Source of the DNA: Bacteroidales bacterium UBA1309
Lineage (GTDB): Bacteria > Bacteroidota > Bacteroidia > Bacteroidales > Dysgonomonadaceae
DNA length: 64,000 nt
Assembly: GCA_002307185.1 (NCBI GenBank)
Contig: DBTT01000054.1
Location: 124,001 to 188,000, forward strand
Reading direction: 5' to 3'
A program made the position numbers and the translations under genes. Positions 26,344 to 35,760 of this stretch are shown piece by piece; the stretch's first letter is position 1, and the number at the start of each line of letters is the position of its first letter. The notes below the pieces were generated by a model. It was not told where the DNA came from and made no database searches. It worked only from the letters and a program-made list of their open reading frames with translations.

Positions 26344-27195
26344 TTACTTCAAATGGTCGAATTTGCGGCGTTTGAGTTCAAAGTCGCGGCCAAGGTACTT
26401 TTCACGCACTATTTCATTGGATGCCAGTTCTTCGGCAGTTCCTTGGAATAGCACTTTTCCTTCAAACAGCAAATATGCCCGGTCGGTGATGCTTAGGGTT
26501 TCGTCCACATTGTGGTCGGTGATGAGAATCCCGATATTTTTGTATTTCAATTGAGCCACAATTTCCTGGATGTCCTGCACGGCGATGGGGTCCACACCGG
26601 CAAAGGGTTCGTCCAACATGATGAATTTCGGACTGATGGCCAGACAGCGGGCGATTTCGGCACGGCGTCGTTCACCTCCCGAAAGGCGGTCTCCCAAATT
26701 CTTACGCACTTTGTTCAGTCCAAATTCCGCTATCAGGCTCTCCAGCTTTGCTTGCTGGTCATGTTTGGAGAGTTTGGTCATCTGTAAAACAGCACGGATA
26801 TTGTCTTCCACACTCATTTTTCGAAAAACAGACGCTTCTTGAGCCAAATATCCTATACCTTGCTGCGCCCTTTTATAGACGGGATAATTGGTGATTTCCT
26901 GACTGTCGAGGTATATTTTCCCCGCATTCGGGATCACCAAACCCACGGTCATGTAGAAAGTGGTGGTTTTTCCGGCACCATTTGGGCCGAGAAGTCCTAC
27001 AATTTCCCCTTGCTTCACGTTGATCGACACATGGTCAACAACTGTGCGGGTACGGTATTTCTTAATCAGGTTTTCCGTCCGGAGAACCATCATTTTCGGT
27101 TCTGATATTTCTTCGGCAGGCTCCTGGCTTTCGGCTATCAATTCTTCCTGAAGAATCGCTCCAGGCTCATTTTCTATTTCTGGATTAATTTCCAT
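26344..27195 (-). CDS. lptB: LPS export ABC transporter ATPase LptB
   Basis: LptB is the ATPase of the LptB2FG complex that extracts LPS from the inner membrane. Walker A GPNGAGKT, signature LSGGERRRAEIARCL and Walker B FIMLDEPFAGVDP are all present, with the LptB-typical YLAQEASVFRKMSVEDNI. The product has 283 residues, about 40 more than usual. The excess is an acidic N-terminal leader (EINPEIENEPGAILQEEL and onward) before MMVLRTENLIKKY. Starts at 27093 or 27090 would give the normal length. The reading frame is open from 27195, so I keep the longer form and note the doubt. ilvE lies 39 bp upstream. Confidence 0.93.
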   Translation of the reverse strand: MEINPEIENEPGAILQEELIAESQEPAEEISEPKMMVLRTENLIKKYRTRTVVDHVSINVKQGEIVGLLGPNGAGKTTTFYMTVGLVIPNAGKIYLDSQEITNYPVYKRAQQGIGYLAQEASVFRKMSVEDNIRAVLQMTKLSKHDQQAKLESLIAEFGLNKVRKNLGDRLSGGERRRAEIARCLAISPKFIMLDEPFAGVDPIAVQDIQEIVAQLKYKNIGILITDHNVDETLSITDRAYLLFEGKVLFQGTAEELASNEIVREKYLGRDFELKRRKFDHLK

Positions 27196-27233
27196 GAATA
27201 TCTATTATAAAACGATCTATAGAAACAGACAAA

Positions 27234-28250
27234 TTACAAAATAGTGACCCAACCATGCGTGTCGGGAGCATCACCATACTGAATAGCTCGCAACTGTTGA
27301 TACAATTTGGTAGAGATTGATCCCGGCTCTCCGTCTTTGGAAATCACATAGGACTTGTTTTCTTCCACGTCGTCCACCCGGTTAATCGGGCTTATCACCG
27401 CTGCCGTTCCGCACATGCCAGCTTCTTCAAATGTTTCCAGCTCTTCTTCCGGCACTTGCCGCTGTTCCACTTTCATGCCGTTGTCCAAAGCCAATTGCAT
27501 CAAGCTTTTGTTGGTGATGGAAGGTAGAATGGAGGTCGATTGCGGCGTGATGTAAATATTGTTGCGGATTCCGAAAAAGTTGGCGGGACCGCATTCATCA
27601 ATGTATTTTTTCTCTTTGGCATCCAAGTACAACACAGCCGAATATCCTTCGTGGTGAGCCCTTTCTCCGGCAACCATCCCTGCGGCATAGTTTCCACCAA
27701 TTTTGTAAGTCCCGGTTCCATGAGGAGCAGCACGGTCGTAACCACGGTAAATCACAACGGAAGTAGTTTTAAACCCTTCCTTGAAATAAGGGCCTACGGG
27801 CATCACAAACACGATAAAAGCATATTCATCTGCGGGTTTCACTCCCACTTGTTCCGATGTCCCGAAAATCACTGGCCGGATATACAAGGAAGCACCACTC
27901 TCGTAAGGAGGAACAAACCGCTCGTTGAGCTTGACAGCCTTTAGTACAGTTTCTTCAAACAGTTCAATGGGAAGCTCGGCCATCAGAATGCCGCGGCAAG
28001 AGGAAAGCATTCTTTCCGCATTGTCCCTCATTCTAAAAATTCGCACTTTTCCGTCTTTTCCACGAAAAGCTTTGAGCCCCTCGAAAGCCGTTTGTCCGTA
28101 ATGCAAGCTTGTTGCCGCCATGTGCACTTCCACCTTGTCGGAAGTAGTTGCTTCTGGTGCACTCCATTTTCCGTCTTTGTAGTAAGACCTTACGTTGAAA
28201 TCTGTCTTCATGTAAGTGAACGACAGTTTTGACCAGTCTAATGTTTCCAT
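27234..28250 (-). CDS. ilvE: Branched-chain amino acid aminotransferase
   Basis: IlvE transfers amino groups between branched-chain 2-oxo acids and glutamate. The 338-residue protein is a fold-type IV PLP enzyme of the longer (eukaryote-like) class. Landmarks are HYGQTAFEGLKAFRG, the PLP lysine in GTYKIGGNYAAGM, and the phosphate-binding EEAGMCGTAAVISPI. No other ilv or leu genes are near. It is upstream of lptB on the same strand, with a 38 bp gap that allows cotranscription. Confidence 0.95.
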   Translation of the reverse strand: METLDWSKLSFTYMKTDFNVRSYYKDGKWSAPEATTSDKVEVHMAATSLHYGQTAFEGLKAFRGKDGKVRIFRMRDNAERMLSSCRGILMAELPIELFEETVLKAVKLNERFVPPYESGASLYIRPVIFGTSEQVGVKPADEYAFIVFVMPVGPYFKEGFKTTSVVIYRGYDRAAPHGTGTYKIGGNYAAGMVAGERAHHEGYSAVLYLDAKEKKYIDECGPANFFGIRNNIYITPQSTSILPSITNKSLMQLALDNGMKVEQRQVPEEELETFEEAGMCGTAAVISPINRVDDVEENKSYVISKDGEPGSISTKLYQQLRAIQYGDAPDTHGWVTIL

Positions 28251-28428
28251 CTTTTTATGTAATCGTTTTGAGTATCTATATGCTGTCTGACCTGTGTTAG
28301 ACTAAAATGTCACAAAAATACAAATTTAGAACAACTAATTTCTACTTTTCCGAAGAGATTTGGAAAATAAAATAAAAACACAAAGCTCCCAAACCACCAA
28401 GCTTTTTTAAGAGAGCGCGACATACAGC

Positions 28429-28462
28429 AAAAAAAGACTCGCACCCGAAAGGCACAAGTCTT
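28429..28462 (-). terminator. Terminator of the nucleotidyltransferase gene
   Basis: A hairpin with AAGACT/AGTCTT outer arms and wobble-paired inner arms is followed on the minus strand by a run of seven T. It lies 25 bp past the gene's stop. Confidence 0.65.
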
Positions 28463-28486
28463 AGTGTGATTTGCGGTTTTCCGTAA

Positions 28487-29389
28487 TTACCAGAGTGGCG
28501 TTGGATATTCTCCGCTATTGACAAGCGATTGCAATTTGTCAACAACCGATTGGCGGTCATCGGCATAAGTCACGCCAAACCACTTGGATGGAGTGTCCAA
28601 AACCTTCACGGTGGATATTTTATTCACAATCAAATGATTTACCAGCAAAGGGATGAAATATTCAGCTTTGATGTTGGCTGCGTGTTCTTTCAAGAAATCG
28701 ATAAAATAACTTTCCGAATGCTCGAAATAGTCGGGGGTGAATCCCCACATGTTCATCGAAACGGGAGTGTTGTCGGGAATAGCGACCCAAACACCATTTT
28801 CGTCTTTGTATTTTACTTCGCCATCCTGACGCTCAATTTCAGTGCGTTCCACCACTCCGGTTAGCAACTCCTGCTCGTTGGTTTCGCATACTCCGCGTGC
28901 CACGGTGCCACTTTCGGACAATGTGTTGCCCACACGGTAGCCGATCATGCAATATTCGTCTGCGTTTCCTTCCAATTTTGCCAAATAACCGGCCAAAATC
29001 GCAAAACTCTCTTTGCCATAAAAGTCATCTGCATTGATCACAGCAAAAGGCTCTTTGATAACATCCTTTCCCATCAGCACAGCATGGTTGGTGCCCCAAG
29101 GTTTGGTCCGTTCTGGATTTACAGTGAATCCGGCAGGCAATTTGTCCAATTCCTGATACACGACATCCACCGGGATTTTGTTTTCGTATTTCGAAATAAT
29201 TTTTTCACGAAAATCTTTGTCAAAAGATTCACGGATAACAAACACTACTTTTCCGAACCCCCCACGCAAAGCGTCGAAGATAGAGTAGTCCATAATAGTT
29301 TCACCGCTCGGACCAAGCCCGTCTAATTGTTTCAAACCTCCATAGCGACTGCCCATTCCGGCTGCCAATACAAAAAGAGTTGGTTTCAT
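28487..29389 (-). CDS. Sugar-phosphate nucleotidyltransferase (Bacteroidota type)
   Basis: The 300-residue protein starts with the nucleotidyltransferase signature VLAAGMGSRYGGLKQLDGL. Further motifs are GTNHAVLMG and the metal-binding AVINADDFYGKE near residue 120. These fit the RmlA/GalU superfamily, which makes NDP-sugars from sugar 1-phosphates. In this Bacteroidota branch the substrate is not settled, so I give no gene symbol. It stands alone between ilvE and the M48 protease. Confidence 0.85.
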   Translation of the reverse strand: MKPTLFVLAAGMGSRYGGLKQLDGLGPSGETIMDYSIFDALRGGFGKVVFVIRESFDKDFREKIISKYENKIPVDVVYQELDKLPAGFTVNPERTKPWGTNHAVLMGKDVIKEPFAVINADDFYGKESFAILAGYLAKLEGNADEYCMIGYRVGNTLSESGTVARGVCETNEQELLTGVVERTEIERQDGEVKYKDENGVWVAIPDNTPVSMNMWGFTPDYFEHSESYFIDFLKEHAANIKAEYFIPLLVNHLIVNKISTVKVLDTPSKWFGVTYADDRQSVVDKLQSLVNSGEYPTPLW

Positions 29390-29572
29390 TTGAAATGATT
29401 TAAGTTTTATTTGTTATGGTTAATTGTGAGCCGCAAAGTTACTTTTTTTTTCGAACCATCCTGTCTAAGAAAGACAGAAAGAAGGGATGGACTTACTGTT
29501 TTTTTGACCAAAATTAGAAATAAGTAATTGGAACAATTTATCGCCATAAAATCTAAAGGTCTTTGTGAAAAA

Positions 29573-30419
29573 TTATTTTTTCTTGGTAGCTGTCCTCTTT
29601 TTGGTCGTACTAGTAGTGGTGCTTACAGGAGCTTTGTAATATTTCAAAGCCTCCGGCAATTCCTGCCGCACTTTGGCTATGCGGGTTTCGTCGGATGGGT
29701 GTGTACTCATAAATTCAGAGACTTTGGAGTTTGAACTTTGAGCCATCCGTTGCCAGAAGCCAACAGCCTGGTTGGGTTCATAACCAGCCATCGCCATAAA
29801 AATCAGGCCAAGCTTATCGGCTTCCAATTCCTGCTTGCGTGAATGGGGCAATGCGACTCCATATTGCGAACCGATTCCATAAAGGGTATTAGCCCATTGT
29901 TTGCGTGGTTGCCGATGAGTTTTGCAGCACTGTTCCAAGAGCTGTGCCGCCATATTGAGTCAGCAGTTGCTGGCTCATCCGCTCGTTTGCATGTTTGGCT
30001 ATGGCATGTGCCACTTCATGTCCGAGAACAACCGCCAAGCCTGTTTCCGTTTGGGTGACGGGAAGGATTCCTTCATACACAACAATTTTCCCGCCCGGCA
30101 TGCAAAAAGCATTCACGTCGGTGCTTTTTATGAGGTTGAACTCCCAGGAGTAACCCGAAAGTTGGCTTGAAAGGCCGGCTTGCGACATGTAAGTTTCCAC
30201 TGCTGAGGCAATTTTCTTGCCCACTTTTTCGACAAGAGCCGTATTTGTTTTATCCGTTGAAACAGGAGCTGTTTTCTTAAAGTCGGAATATTGTTGAAGG
30301 CTAAGATTGAGTACTTCGCTGTCGGAGACAAGAAGCATCTGTTTGCGCCCTGTGATAGGGACACTTCCACAAGCGGTCAAAAGAAGGCATGCACCCATGC
30401 CAAGAATCATTTTTTTCAT
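29573..30419 (-). pseudogene. M48-family metalloprotease lipoprotein, frameshifted
   Basis: Two overlapping frames together make one M48 protease. The first (30419 down to 29889) has a lipoprotein signal (LLLTACGSVPITGRK) and the zinc motif GHEVAHAIAKHANERMSQQ, and stops just after NSSATTQTMG. The second frame continues with ANTLYGIGSQYGVALPHSRKQELEADKLG, which holds the third zinc ligand Glu, and runs to 29573. Removing one G from the GGG (CCC at 29893-29895 on the plus strand) restores a continuous protein of about 281 residues. Without repair the product lacks the third ligand and should be inactive. A sequencing error is as likely as a real mutation. Confidence 0.85.
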
Positions 30420-30489
30420 TTTGCTTGAATTTAGGGGATTATAATTGTTTTCAATTGTTAGATTTGAAAATATGTGTCATTGTGCCAAT

Positions 30490-30999
30490 TTAATTTTTTT
30501 TAATTTTCCACCAAAAATAATCAAATTCTTCTTTCCAAAACAACATTCCCGATTTTTTGAGTACTTTTTGTGATGCCACGTTGACCCTATCCGTGTCGGC
30601 CACCACCCAAAGAACACTTTCTTGGGTGAAAGCCCATTGGATAAGTCCCTTCAAGGCCTCGGTCATGTAACCTTTTCCGTACCACTTTTCATTGTCCAAG
30701 CCATAGCCCACCTCGACTTCCCCATTTTCATCAGGAACTCCCTTGAAACCAATTTCACCAATCAGATGATTTGATTCTTTCAGAACAATTGCAAAATAGG
30801 TGTAAAACATCCAGTTTATCTCATCTTTATCTATATTTTCGGCCTTCAACTGATAGATGAAATACATTTTGGAACTCAATTCTTCGGCGTCAGACAACCA
30901 GCCCAATTCATTGGCAGCCTGGCTTTTATTTCGCATTATCGATCGTAAATTGTTTGCTGTTAATGGGACAAGGATAAGCCTTTCTGTTTCGATTTGCAT
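30490..30999 (-). CDS. GNAT-family N-acetyltransferase (RimJ/RimL type)
   Basis: The 169-residue protein begins MQIETERLILVPLTANNLR, the usual opening of RimJ/RimL-like acetyltransferases. The acetyl-CoA loop region is YGLDNEKWYGKGYMTEALKG (about 110-129), followed by NVASQKVLKKSGM. The substrate, whether a ribosomal protein, another protein or a small molecule, is unknown. It stands alone, 70 bp upstream of the M48 gene on the same strand. Confidence 0.88.
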   Translation of the reverse strand: MQIETERLILVPLTANNLRSIMRNKSQAANELGWLSDAEELSSKMYFIYQLKAENIDKDEINWMFYTYFAIVLKESNHLIGEIGFKGVPDENGEVEVGYGLDNEKWYGKGYMTEALKGLIQWAFTQESVLWVVADTDRVNVASQKVLKKSGMLFWKEEFDYFWWKIKKN

Positions 31000-31373
31000 G
31001 TTACTTTTTGGGGAACAAAGATAATGAATGAGATAATATCTATTTTGTAAAGTAGGGAGGAAGTTTTTTAGTCATAAAGCTGTCACAAAGCATTAGCCTA
31101 GGGATTGTTGTAAAACATCTGCAAGCAGACAAAACCCTGAATGCCTGTTTAGATCTGGATTTAGACCGATTTAATTTTCCGGCATGAAATTATTTTGATT
31201 GATTAATAGATTATTCGACCAAAAAACATACCCTAATATTTGTTTTATTCGTTTCAAATATCTTCCTTTGTGGGGTAAAAAGAAGAAAATAATCAACAAG
31301 TTGCATTCGGAATTGTTTTTTCCTTTTGGTGGTAGCACAGGCAATTATTCACAATCAAACAAAATGTTGGGCT
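31000..31373. other. Intergenic region, no supported gene
   Basis: The stretch between the GNAT gene and the small plus-strand ORF is AT-rich. It has a plus-strand frame from about 31199 without recognisable content. No RNA gene or repeat was identified. Confidence 0.35.
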
Positions 31374-31556
31374 ATGAAAATATTCAATATCAACGACAAC
31401 AAGGATACGAATAACATCACCAATTCGTATGACATGAACAACATGGAATTGATGGAAGAGTGCAAAAAAGTGTCTCCGGTGTATGCCGAAGTGCTTCGCA
31501 TTTTTCGTAGTGCATTTTCGTATATTGATATATCGAAAATCATCAAAAACTTATAA
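31374..31556 (+). CDS. Small hypothetical protein
   Basis: An ATG at 31374 opens 60 codons. The product has an Asn-rich N-terminal half (MKIFNINDNKDTNNITNSYD) and an amphipathic C-terminal half with MEECKKVSPVYAEVLRIF. I recognise no family. The change from low-complexity to well-formed helix makes it more gene-like than the surrounding noise. It stands alone, with no clear promoter and only an imperfect hairpin after it near 31572-31605. Confidence 0.35.
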   Translation: MKIFNINDNKDTNNITNSYDMNNMELMEECKKVSPVYAEVLRIFRSAFSYIDISKIIKNL

Positions 31557-31664
31557 CGTTCATCACTCCTGCTATTCTTGGATTTTTTTCAAGATAGCTG
31601 ATTATTGCCTACAAGTTTGTAAGCCGTAACTTTCGTCACCTATTTCGTTTGGCATCCTTGCTTG

Positions 31665-32246
31665 TCAAATTTTTGTTTTAACGCTCTTCTTCTCAACAGA
31701 CCATCCAAACTTCCCTAAGTTCCGTCCTAAACCGGTGTATTGTCCGTGAAGGTAAGCAATTGGCCGGGCTTTGTCCAGGTCGAATTTGCCTGTGTCGAGA
31801 TCAATAAACTTGTCGTCGGCTTTCACATTCACCACATCTGCTATAAACATGTCGTGCGAACCAAGAGGTATTATTTCCTTCACTTTGCATTCGATACACA
31901 ACGGGGATTCTTCAATGTAAGGCGCATTCACCACCGACGATTTGCCGGGCGTGAGCTTCATTTCCTCGAATTTATTTTTATCGCGTCCACTCTTCACACC
32001 GCACCAATCGGTAGCTCTTGCCAAATCTTCGGTTGTCAGATTGATTACAAATTCCATGTTGCGCTTGATTATCTCATAAGAATGGCGTTCGGGACGCACC
32101 GAGATATAGCACATCGGTGGATTTGTGCAGATGGTCCCCACCCAGCTCAAGGTAATAATATTGTATTCCTCGGGAGAGGAACCGCAGGTTACCATAACGG
32201 CAGGCAAAGGGTAAATCATTGTTCCCGGTTTCCAATCTTGTTTCAT
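31665..32246 (-). CDS. Flavin reductase-like FMN-binding protein
   Basis: The 193-residue protein has the split-barrel fold of the flavin reductase/flavoredoxin family: YPLPAVMVTCGS, NIITLSWVGTICTNPPMCYISVRPERHSYE, FVINLTTEDLA, and a C-terminal HGQYTGLGRNLGKFGWS. Proteins of this family bind FMN and reduce flavin or transfer electrons. The partner is unknown. It lies 10 bp after the DUF4954 gene and ends a minus-strand operon with hflX. Confidence 0.9.
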   Translation of the reverse strand: MKQDWKPGTMIYPLPAVMVTCGSSPEEYNIITLSWVGTICTNPPMCYISVRPERHSYEIIKRNMEFVINLTTEDLARATDWCGVKSGRDKNKFEEMKLTPGKSSVVNAPYIEESPLCIECKVKEIIPLGSHDMFIADVVNVKADDKFIDLDTGKFDLDKARPIAYLHGQYTGLGRNLGKFGWSVEKKSVKTKI

Positions 32247-32256
32247 AGGTAAATTA

Positions 32257-34227
32257 TCATTCTATAACAATTGATTTCCAATACAAGGCTGTATTTCGCA
32301 CCCGATTAATTAGCTCAAAAATTGTTTCTGCGATGGGATTATCTTCCCAATTACCGCGGACAGCAACCACGTCATTCTCTTTTTCTTCTGGATTGTCAAG
32401 CCCAAAGCCGATCGTCATGTAATTGCCGAATTCTTTCTTTAAATCTGCTTGCATCATATCGTATAGAGAATTGGAAGCCTCTTCCCATTTTTCTACATAT
32501 GCAATAAATTTCTCTTTGGATAGCGACGTGCTAAAGCCAAAATGGGTCCTCAATTTGTCAATGGCCCAACAAAATTCGAATTCGGAATACCTGTTGTAAA
32601 AACCGCCTAAAACCGAATCAATTTCCTCTACCGAGGTAATTTTACCTGAAACAATATCAGCCAATAAGCAATCACATTGATTCTTGGGTGTGAGCAAGCC
32701 GGCCAAATCAACCCAAGCTCCACTACCTTTCTCACAATCGGTACCAAAAGCGAAAGCAATCTCGTGCCAAGATGTGATGGAATTGTTATCCAAATAATTC
32801 AACAATACATCACCAAGGTATTTGGCAACTGCCAACTCGTACAACTGGATGCCTTTGTCTATCGAAACATGCTTGATATAGCATCCATTGTAATGGTATT
32901 TCTCGGAATATATATTTTGCTTGAGATTTTTGAGGATCTGGATTGAAGAAAACACTTTTTCCATCGTAAAGGGACTAAATACATTCGGATGAAGGTAATC
33001 CAGTACTTTAGTTGATTTTCGCTTGTCTCGCTCTTTCCATTTTTTCTCGTCTCGGAGCAAACTCACATTCTTCAAGGATAAGCCAGGCACCAAAGTTGAA
33101 GATTCATTTTCTTCCAACAAATAAGAGAAGGGGAACAAGGAGGTGTCGGGATGCAGGTAGTGTTTCCCATTTACAAAGCTAAATGCACCAATGTGGGCAG
33201 GCCACATCAGGTAGCAGTTGCTGGAAGTTTTAAGTCCCCGCTCGGTAATTCCCTGATGGATAGGACCCAGCTTATACAGGTGATTGCTCTGATTGGTTCC
33301 CGAACCAGCATTCATAAACGAAAACATGGCTGCGATCAGCAAAGTTGGCTTGTGATGCGAAACAGTGTAGGGCCCGGCAAAAGCAGAACACGATTCTCCG
33401 TGTTCCAGATGGCAGTTGCTGAAAAACAACGATTCAGTAGCTGAAAAACCACGTTTCAGGCAAGCGGCCTGGCCAATGAAACAATTATTGAGGAACACAC
33501 TGTCTTCTATGCTTGCACCCGCTGCCGCTATGAAGTCTTCGGCGATCACACTTCTTCCGAGGTAGGTGGGCGCATTTTTTTCGCTCGCAATGGTTCCATT
33601 TACTAATTTGGCTGAGCCATCTATGTAGGTGTAATTCCGAATGATTACGTCCTTGATTTTGCCCGCGTTACAGATTTTCACGTAGTCTTCAATAATTCCC
33701 TTTTCCGGAATTTGCTGTTGGCGGTATTTATGAATTATTTTTTGGAGCTGCTCAATCAGTTTTGAGTTGTAGCGGTATGCCGCCTGAAAATAAGCCAAAT
33801 GGGAAGATAGCTTGTCAAACAACTGCACCGGCCTCCCACCCGATTCGTCAATGGCAGAAACCTTCACATTGTTTCCAAAGCTCGCATTTTTGAAAGCGAT
33901 GATGCTGTTGACATTTTGAATAAAGCAATTGTTGCCTATCCGGTAATTGCTGATATAATTCTGGATATTTTCGATAAGCGTATTGTCGCCCACCTCAGTG
34001 TCGTGCAAACACACGTCGTAGATGCCCGAATGTTTCGTCAGGCCGTTTTTCTGAGTAAAAGATTCTTCATAGACCCCGAGCTTTACCGTTCCTGAAAATT
34101 GTACCCTGCGAACATATTTCGGATCAAAATGAATACCTACGGATACGCTCGACCAATCATCACATACACAATGATTTTGTTCCAAACGAATGATTTCGTC
34201 AGATGTCAAATTACGGTATTCGCACAT
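32257..34227 (-). CDS. DUF4954 family protein
   Basis: The 656-residue protein matches DUF4954, a large Bacteroidota/Spirochaetota family of unknown function. The middle part (about 80-330) has left-handed beta-helix hexapeptide character, with alternating I/V-G-N type positions (NTLIENIQNYISNYRIGNNC, YLGRSVIAEDFIAAAGASIED). The final 300 residues are helical and acidic. Beta-helix cores are seen in sugar nucleotidyl- and acyltransferases, which suggests but does not prove a carbohydrate role. It lies between hflX (15 bp upstream) and a flavin reductase gene. Confidence 0.85.
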   Translation of the reverse strand: MCEYRNLTSDEIIRLEQNHCVCDDWSSVSVGIHFDPKYVRRVQFSGTVKLGVYEESFTQKNGLTKHSGIYDVCLHDTEVGDNTLIENIQNYISNYRIGNNCFIQNVNSIIAFKNASFGNNVKVSAIDESGGRPVQLFDKLSSHLAYFQAAYRYNSKLIEQLQKIIHKYRQQQIPEKGIIEDYVKICNAGKIKDVIIRNYTYIDGSAKLVNGTIASEKNAPTYLGRSVIAEDFIAAAGASIEDSVFLNNCFIGQAACLKRGFSATESLFFSNCHLEHGESCSAFAGPYTVSHHKPTLLIAAMFSFMNAGSGTNQSNHLYKLGPIHQGITERGLKTSSNCYLMWPAHIGAFSFVNGKHYLHPDTSLFPFSYLLEENESSTLVPGLSLKNVSLLRDEKKWKERDKRKSTKVLDYLHPNVFSPFTMEKVFSSIQILKNLKQNIYSEKYHYNGCYIKHVSIDKGIQLYELAVAKYLGDVLLNYLDNNSITSWHEIAFAFGTDCEKGSGAWVDLAGLLTPKNQCDCLLADIVSGKITSVEEIDSVLGGFYNRYSEFEFCWAIDKLRTHFGFSTSLSKEKFIAYVEKWEEASNSLYDMMQADLKKEFGNYMTIGFGLDNPEEKENDVVAVRGNWEDNPIAETIFELINRVRNTALYWKSIVIE

Positions 34228-34242
34228 GATTTGAAAGGATTT

Positions 34243-35469
34243 TTATTTTTCGTTTGCTTCTTCGTCATATTTGTGGAAGAGGAAATCGTTATAAGGGAAT
34301 CGTTGAATATGGATTTCCCTCACCTTATCGTAAATTTTCTGTTTCAATTCGTCAATATTCTGCTTTTCACGGGCCGAGATAAATAAACAGTTGTCACTCA
34401 TTTTGGCCATCCATGTTTTTTTCAATTCTTCCAGCGAGAGATTTTCTCGTTTGATTGGAGAAAGATCGTCCTCGTCTTTGGGAATATAATCAAAAGCATC
34501 CACTTTATTGAACAAGAGGATGGTTGGCTTTTCTTCCTTGTCTATTTCGGTCAAAGTATTTTCAACTACCTGAATTTGTTCTTCAAAATTGGGATGTGAA
34601 ATATCCACCACATGCACCAGGATATCGGCTTCGCGTACCTCGTCGAGTGTTGACTTGAAAGATTCCACGAGATGGGTCGGCAATTTTCGGATAAATCCCA
34701 CCGTGTCTGAAAGCAAAAAGGGAAGGTTGTCGATAATCACTTTTCGAACCGTTGTGTCGAGTGTGGCAAACAGCTTGTTTTCGGCAAACACATCCGACTT
34801 GCTAAGCAGGTTAAGCAAGGTGGATTTGCCGACGTTGGTGTAGCCAACCAAAGCAACGCGGACAAGTTTGCCTCTATTTTTCCGCTGAACCAGCATTTGA
34901 CGGTCGATTAACTTCAATTCCTCCTTCAGGTAGGAAATCTTATCTAGCACAATACGGCGGTCGGTTTCGAGCTGGGTTTCCCCCACTCCGCGCATCATAG
35001 CACCACCACCACGTTGACGGTCAAGGTGAGTCCACAGACGAGTCAAACGGGGAAGAAGATACTGGTATTGAGCCAATTCCACTTGTACCTTAGCATAAGC
35101 TGTTTGCGCACGCATGGCAAATATATCGAGAATAAGACTGGTTCGGTCGAGAATTTTTATTTCAAGCGTTTTTTCAATGTTTTTAATCTGGCGGGGCGAA
35201 AGTTCATCATCAAAAATAATGATTCCTATTTCTTCTTCCTCCACATAACTTTTAATTTCTTGCAATTTGCCGGTTCCTACAAATGTGATTGAATTTGAGA
35301 CTTCTAACTTTTGCACAAACCGCTTGTCGGGCACAAAACCAGCAGTTTCAGCCAAAAAAGCCAATTCATCCAAGTATTCCTGGACTTGCTCTGCTGTTTG
35401 TTGCGGGGTTATGAGGCCAACCAGCACAGCACGTTCATTTTTTGATTCCGATATAATAAAATCTTTCAT
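34243..35469 (-). CDS. hflX: GTPase HflX
   Basis: HflX binds the 50S subunit and splits or rescues stalled ribosomes. The 408-residue protein has the HflX N-terminal domain (GTGKLQEIKSYVEEEEIGIIIF...DELSPRQ), the linker RQRGGGAMMRGVGETQLETDRR, and a G domain with G1 VGYTNVGKST, G3 DTVGFI and G4 LFNKVD. The length is normal. It leads a minus-strand operon with DUF4954 and the flavin reductase. The divergent side holds a decayed restriction locus. Confidence 0.96.
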   Translation of the reverse strand: MKDFIISESKNERAVLVGLITPQQTAEQVQEYLDELAFLAETAGFVPDKRFVQKLEVSNSITFVGTGKLQEIKSYVEEEEIGIIIFDDELSPRQIKNIEKTLEIKILDRTSLILDIFAMRAQTAYAKVQVELAQYQYLLPRLTRLWTHLDRQRGGGAMMRGVGETQLETDRRIVLDKISYLKEELKLIDRQMLVQRKNRGKLVRVALVGYTNVGKSTLLNLLSKSDVFAENKLFATLDTTVRKVIIDNLPFLLSDTVGFIRKLPTHLVESFKSTLDEVREADILVHVVDISHPNFEEQIQVVENTLTEIDKEEKPTILLFNKVDAFDYIPKDEDDLSPIKRENLSLEELKKTWMAKMSDNCLFISAREKQNIDELKQKIYDKVREIHIQRFPYNDFLFHKYDEEANEK

Positions 35470-35615
35470 TCAACTGTTTTTACTAAAGGAAACAAAATTA
35501 GTCCAATAATCTTACATTTCCTACATCGGGAGACGAATTTCTTTCTAAAGCATTGGTTTTAAAAAGATGAAGGTCTATGCCGGTTCGTTATCCTTTTGTT
35601 CTCACAAAAAATTTA

Positions 35616-35708
35616 TTAGCAACAGCAACAAGCCGGAAGGTGGGTCAATCCTTCCTCAGCCAACAACTCGGTAAATGCCTTTTCTAATTTTTCTTCGGTG
35701 AATTTCAT
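35616..35708 (-). pseudogene. N-terminal remnant of a type I restriction subunit (hsdR)
   Basis: A 30-codon frame starts MKFTEEKLEKAFTELLAEEG, which matches the conserved N-terminus of HsdR subunits. The match ends after 20 residues and the frame closes with CCCC and two stops. It lies directly downstream of an hsdM remnant in the normal hsdM-to-hsdR direction. Confidence 0.65.
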
Positions 35709-35760
35709 CTCTTGGTTTCAATTTTTATTCTCCAGGAAATTATTTTTACTCTTTCTTGAA

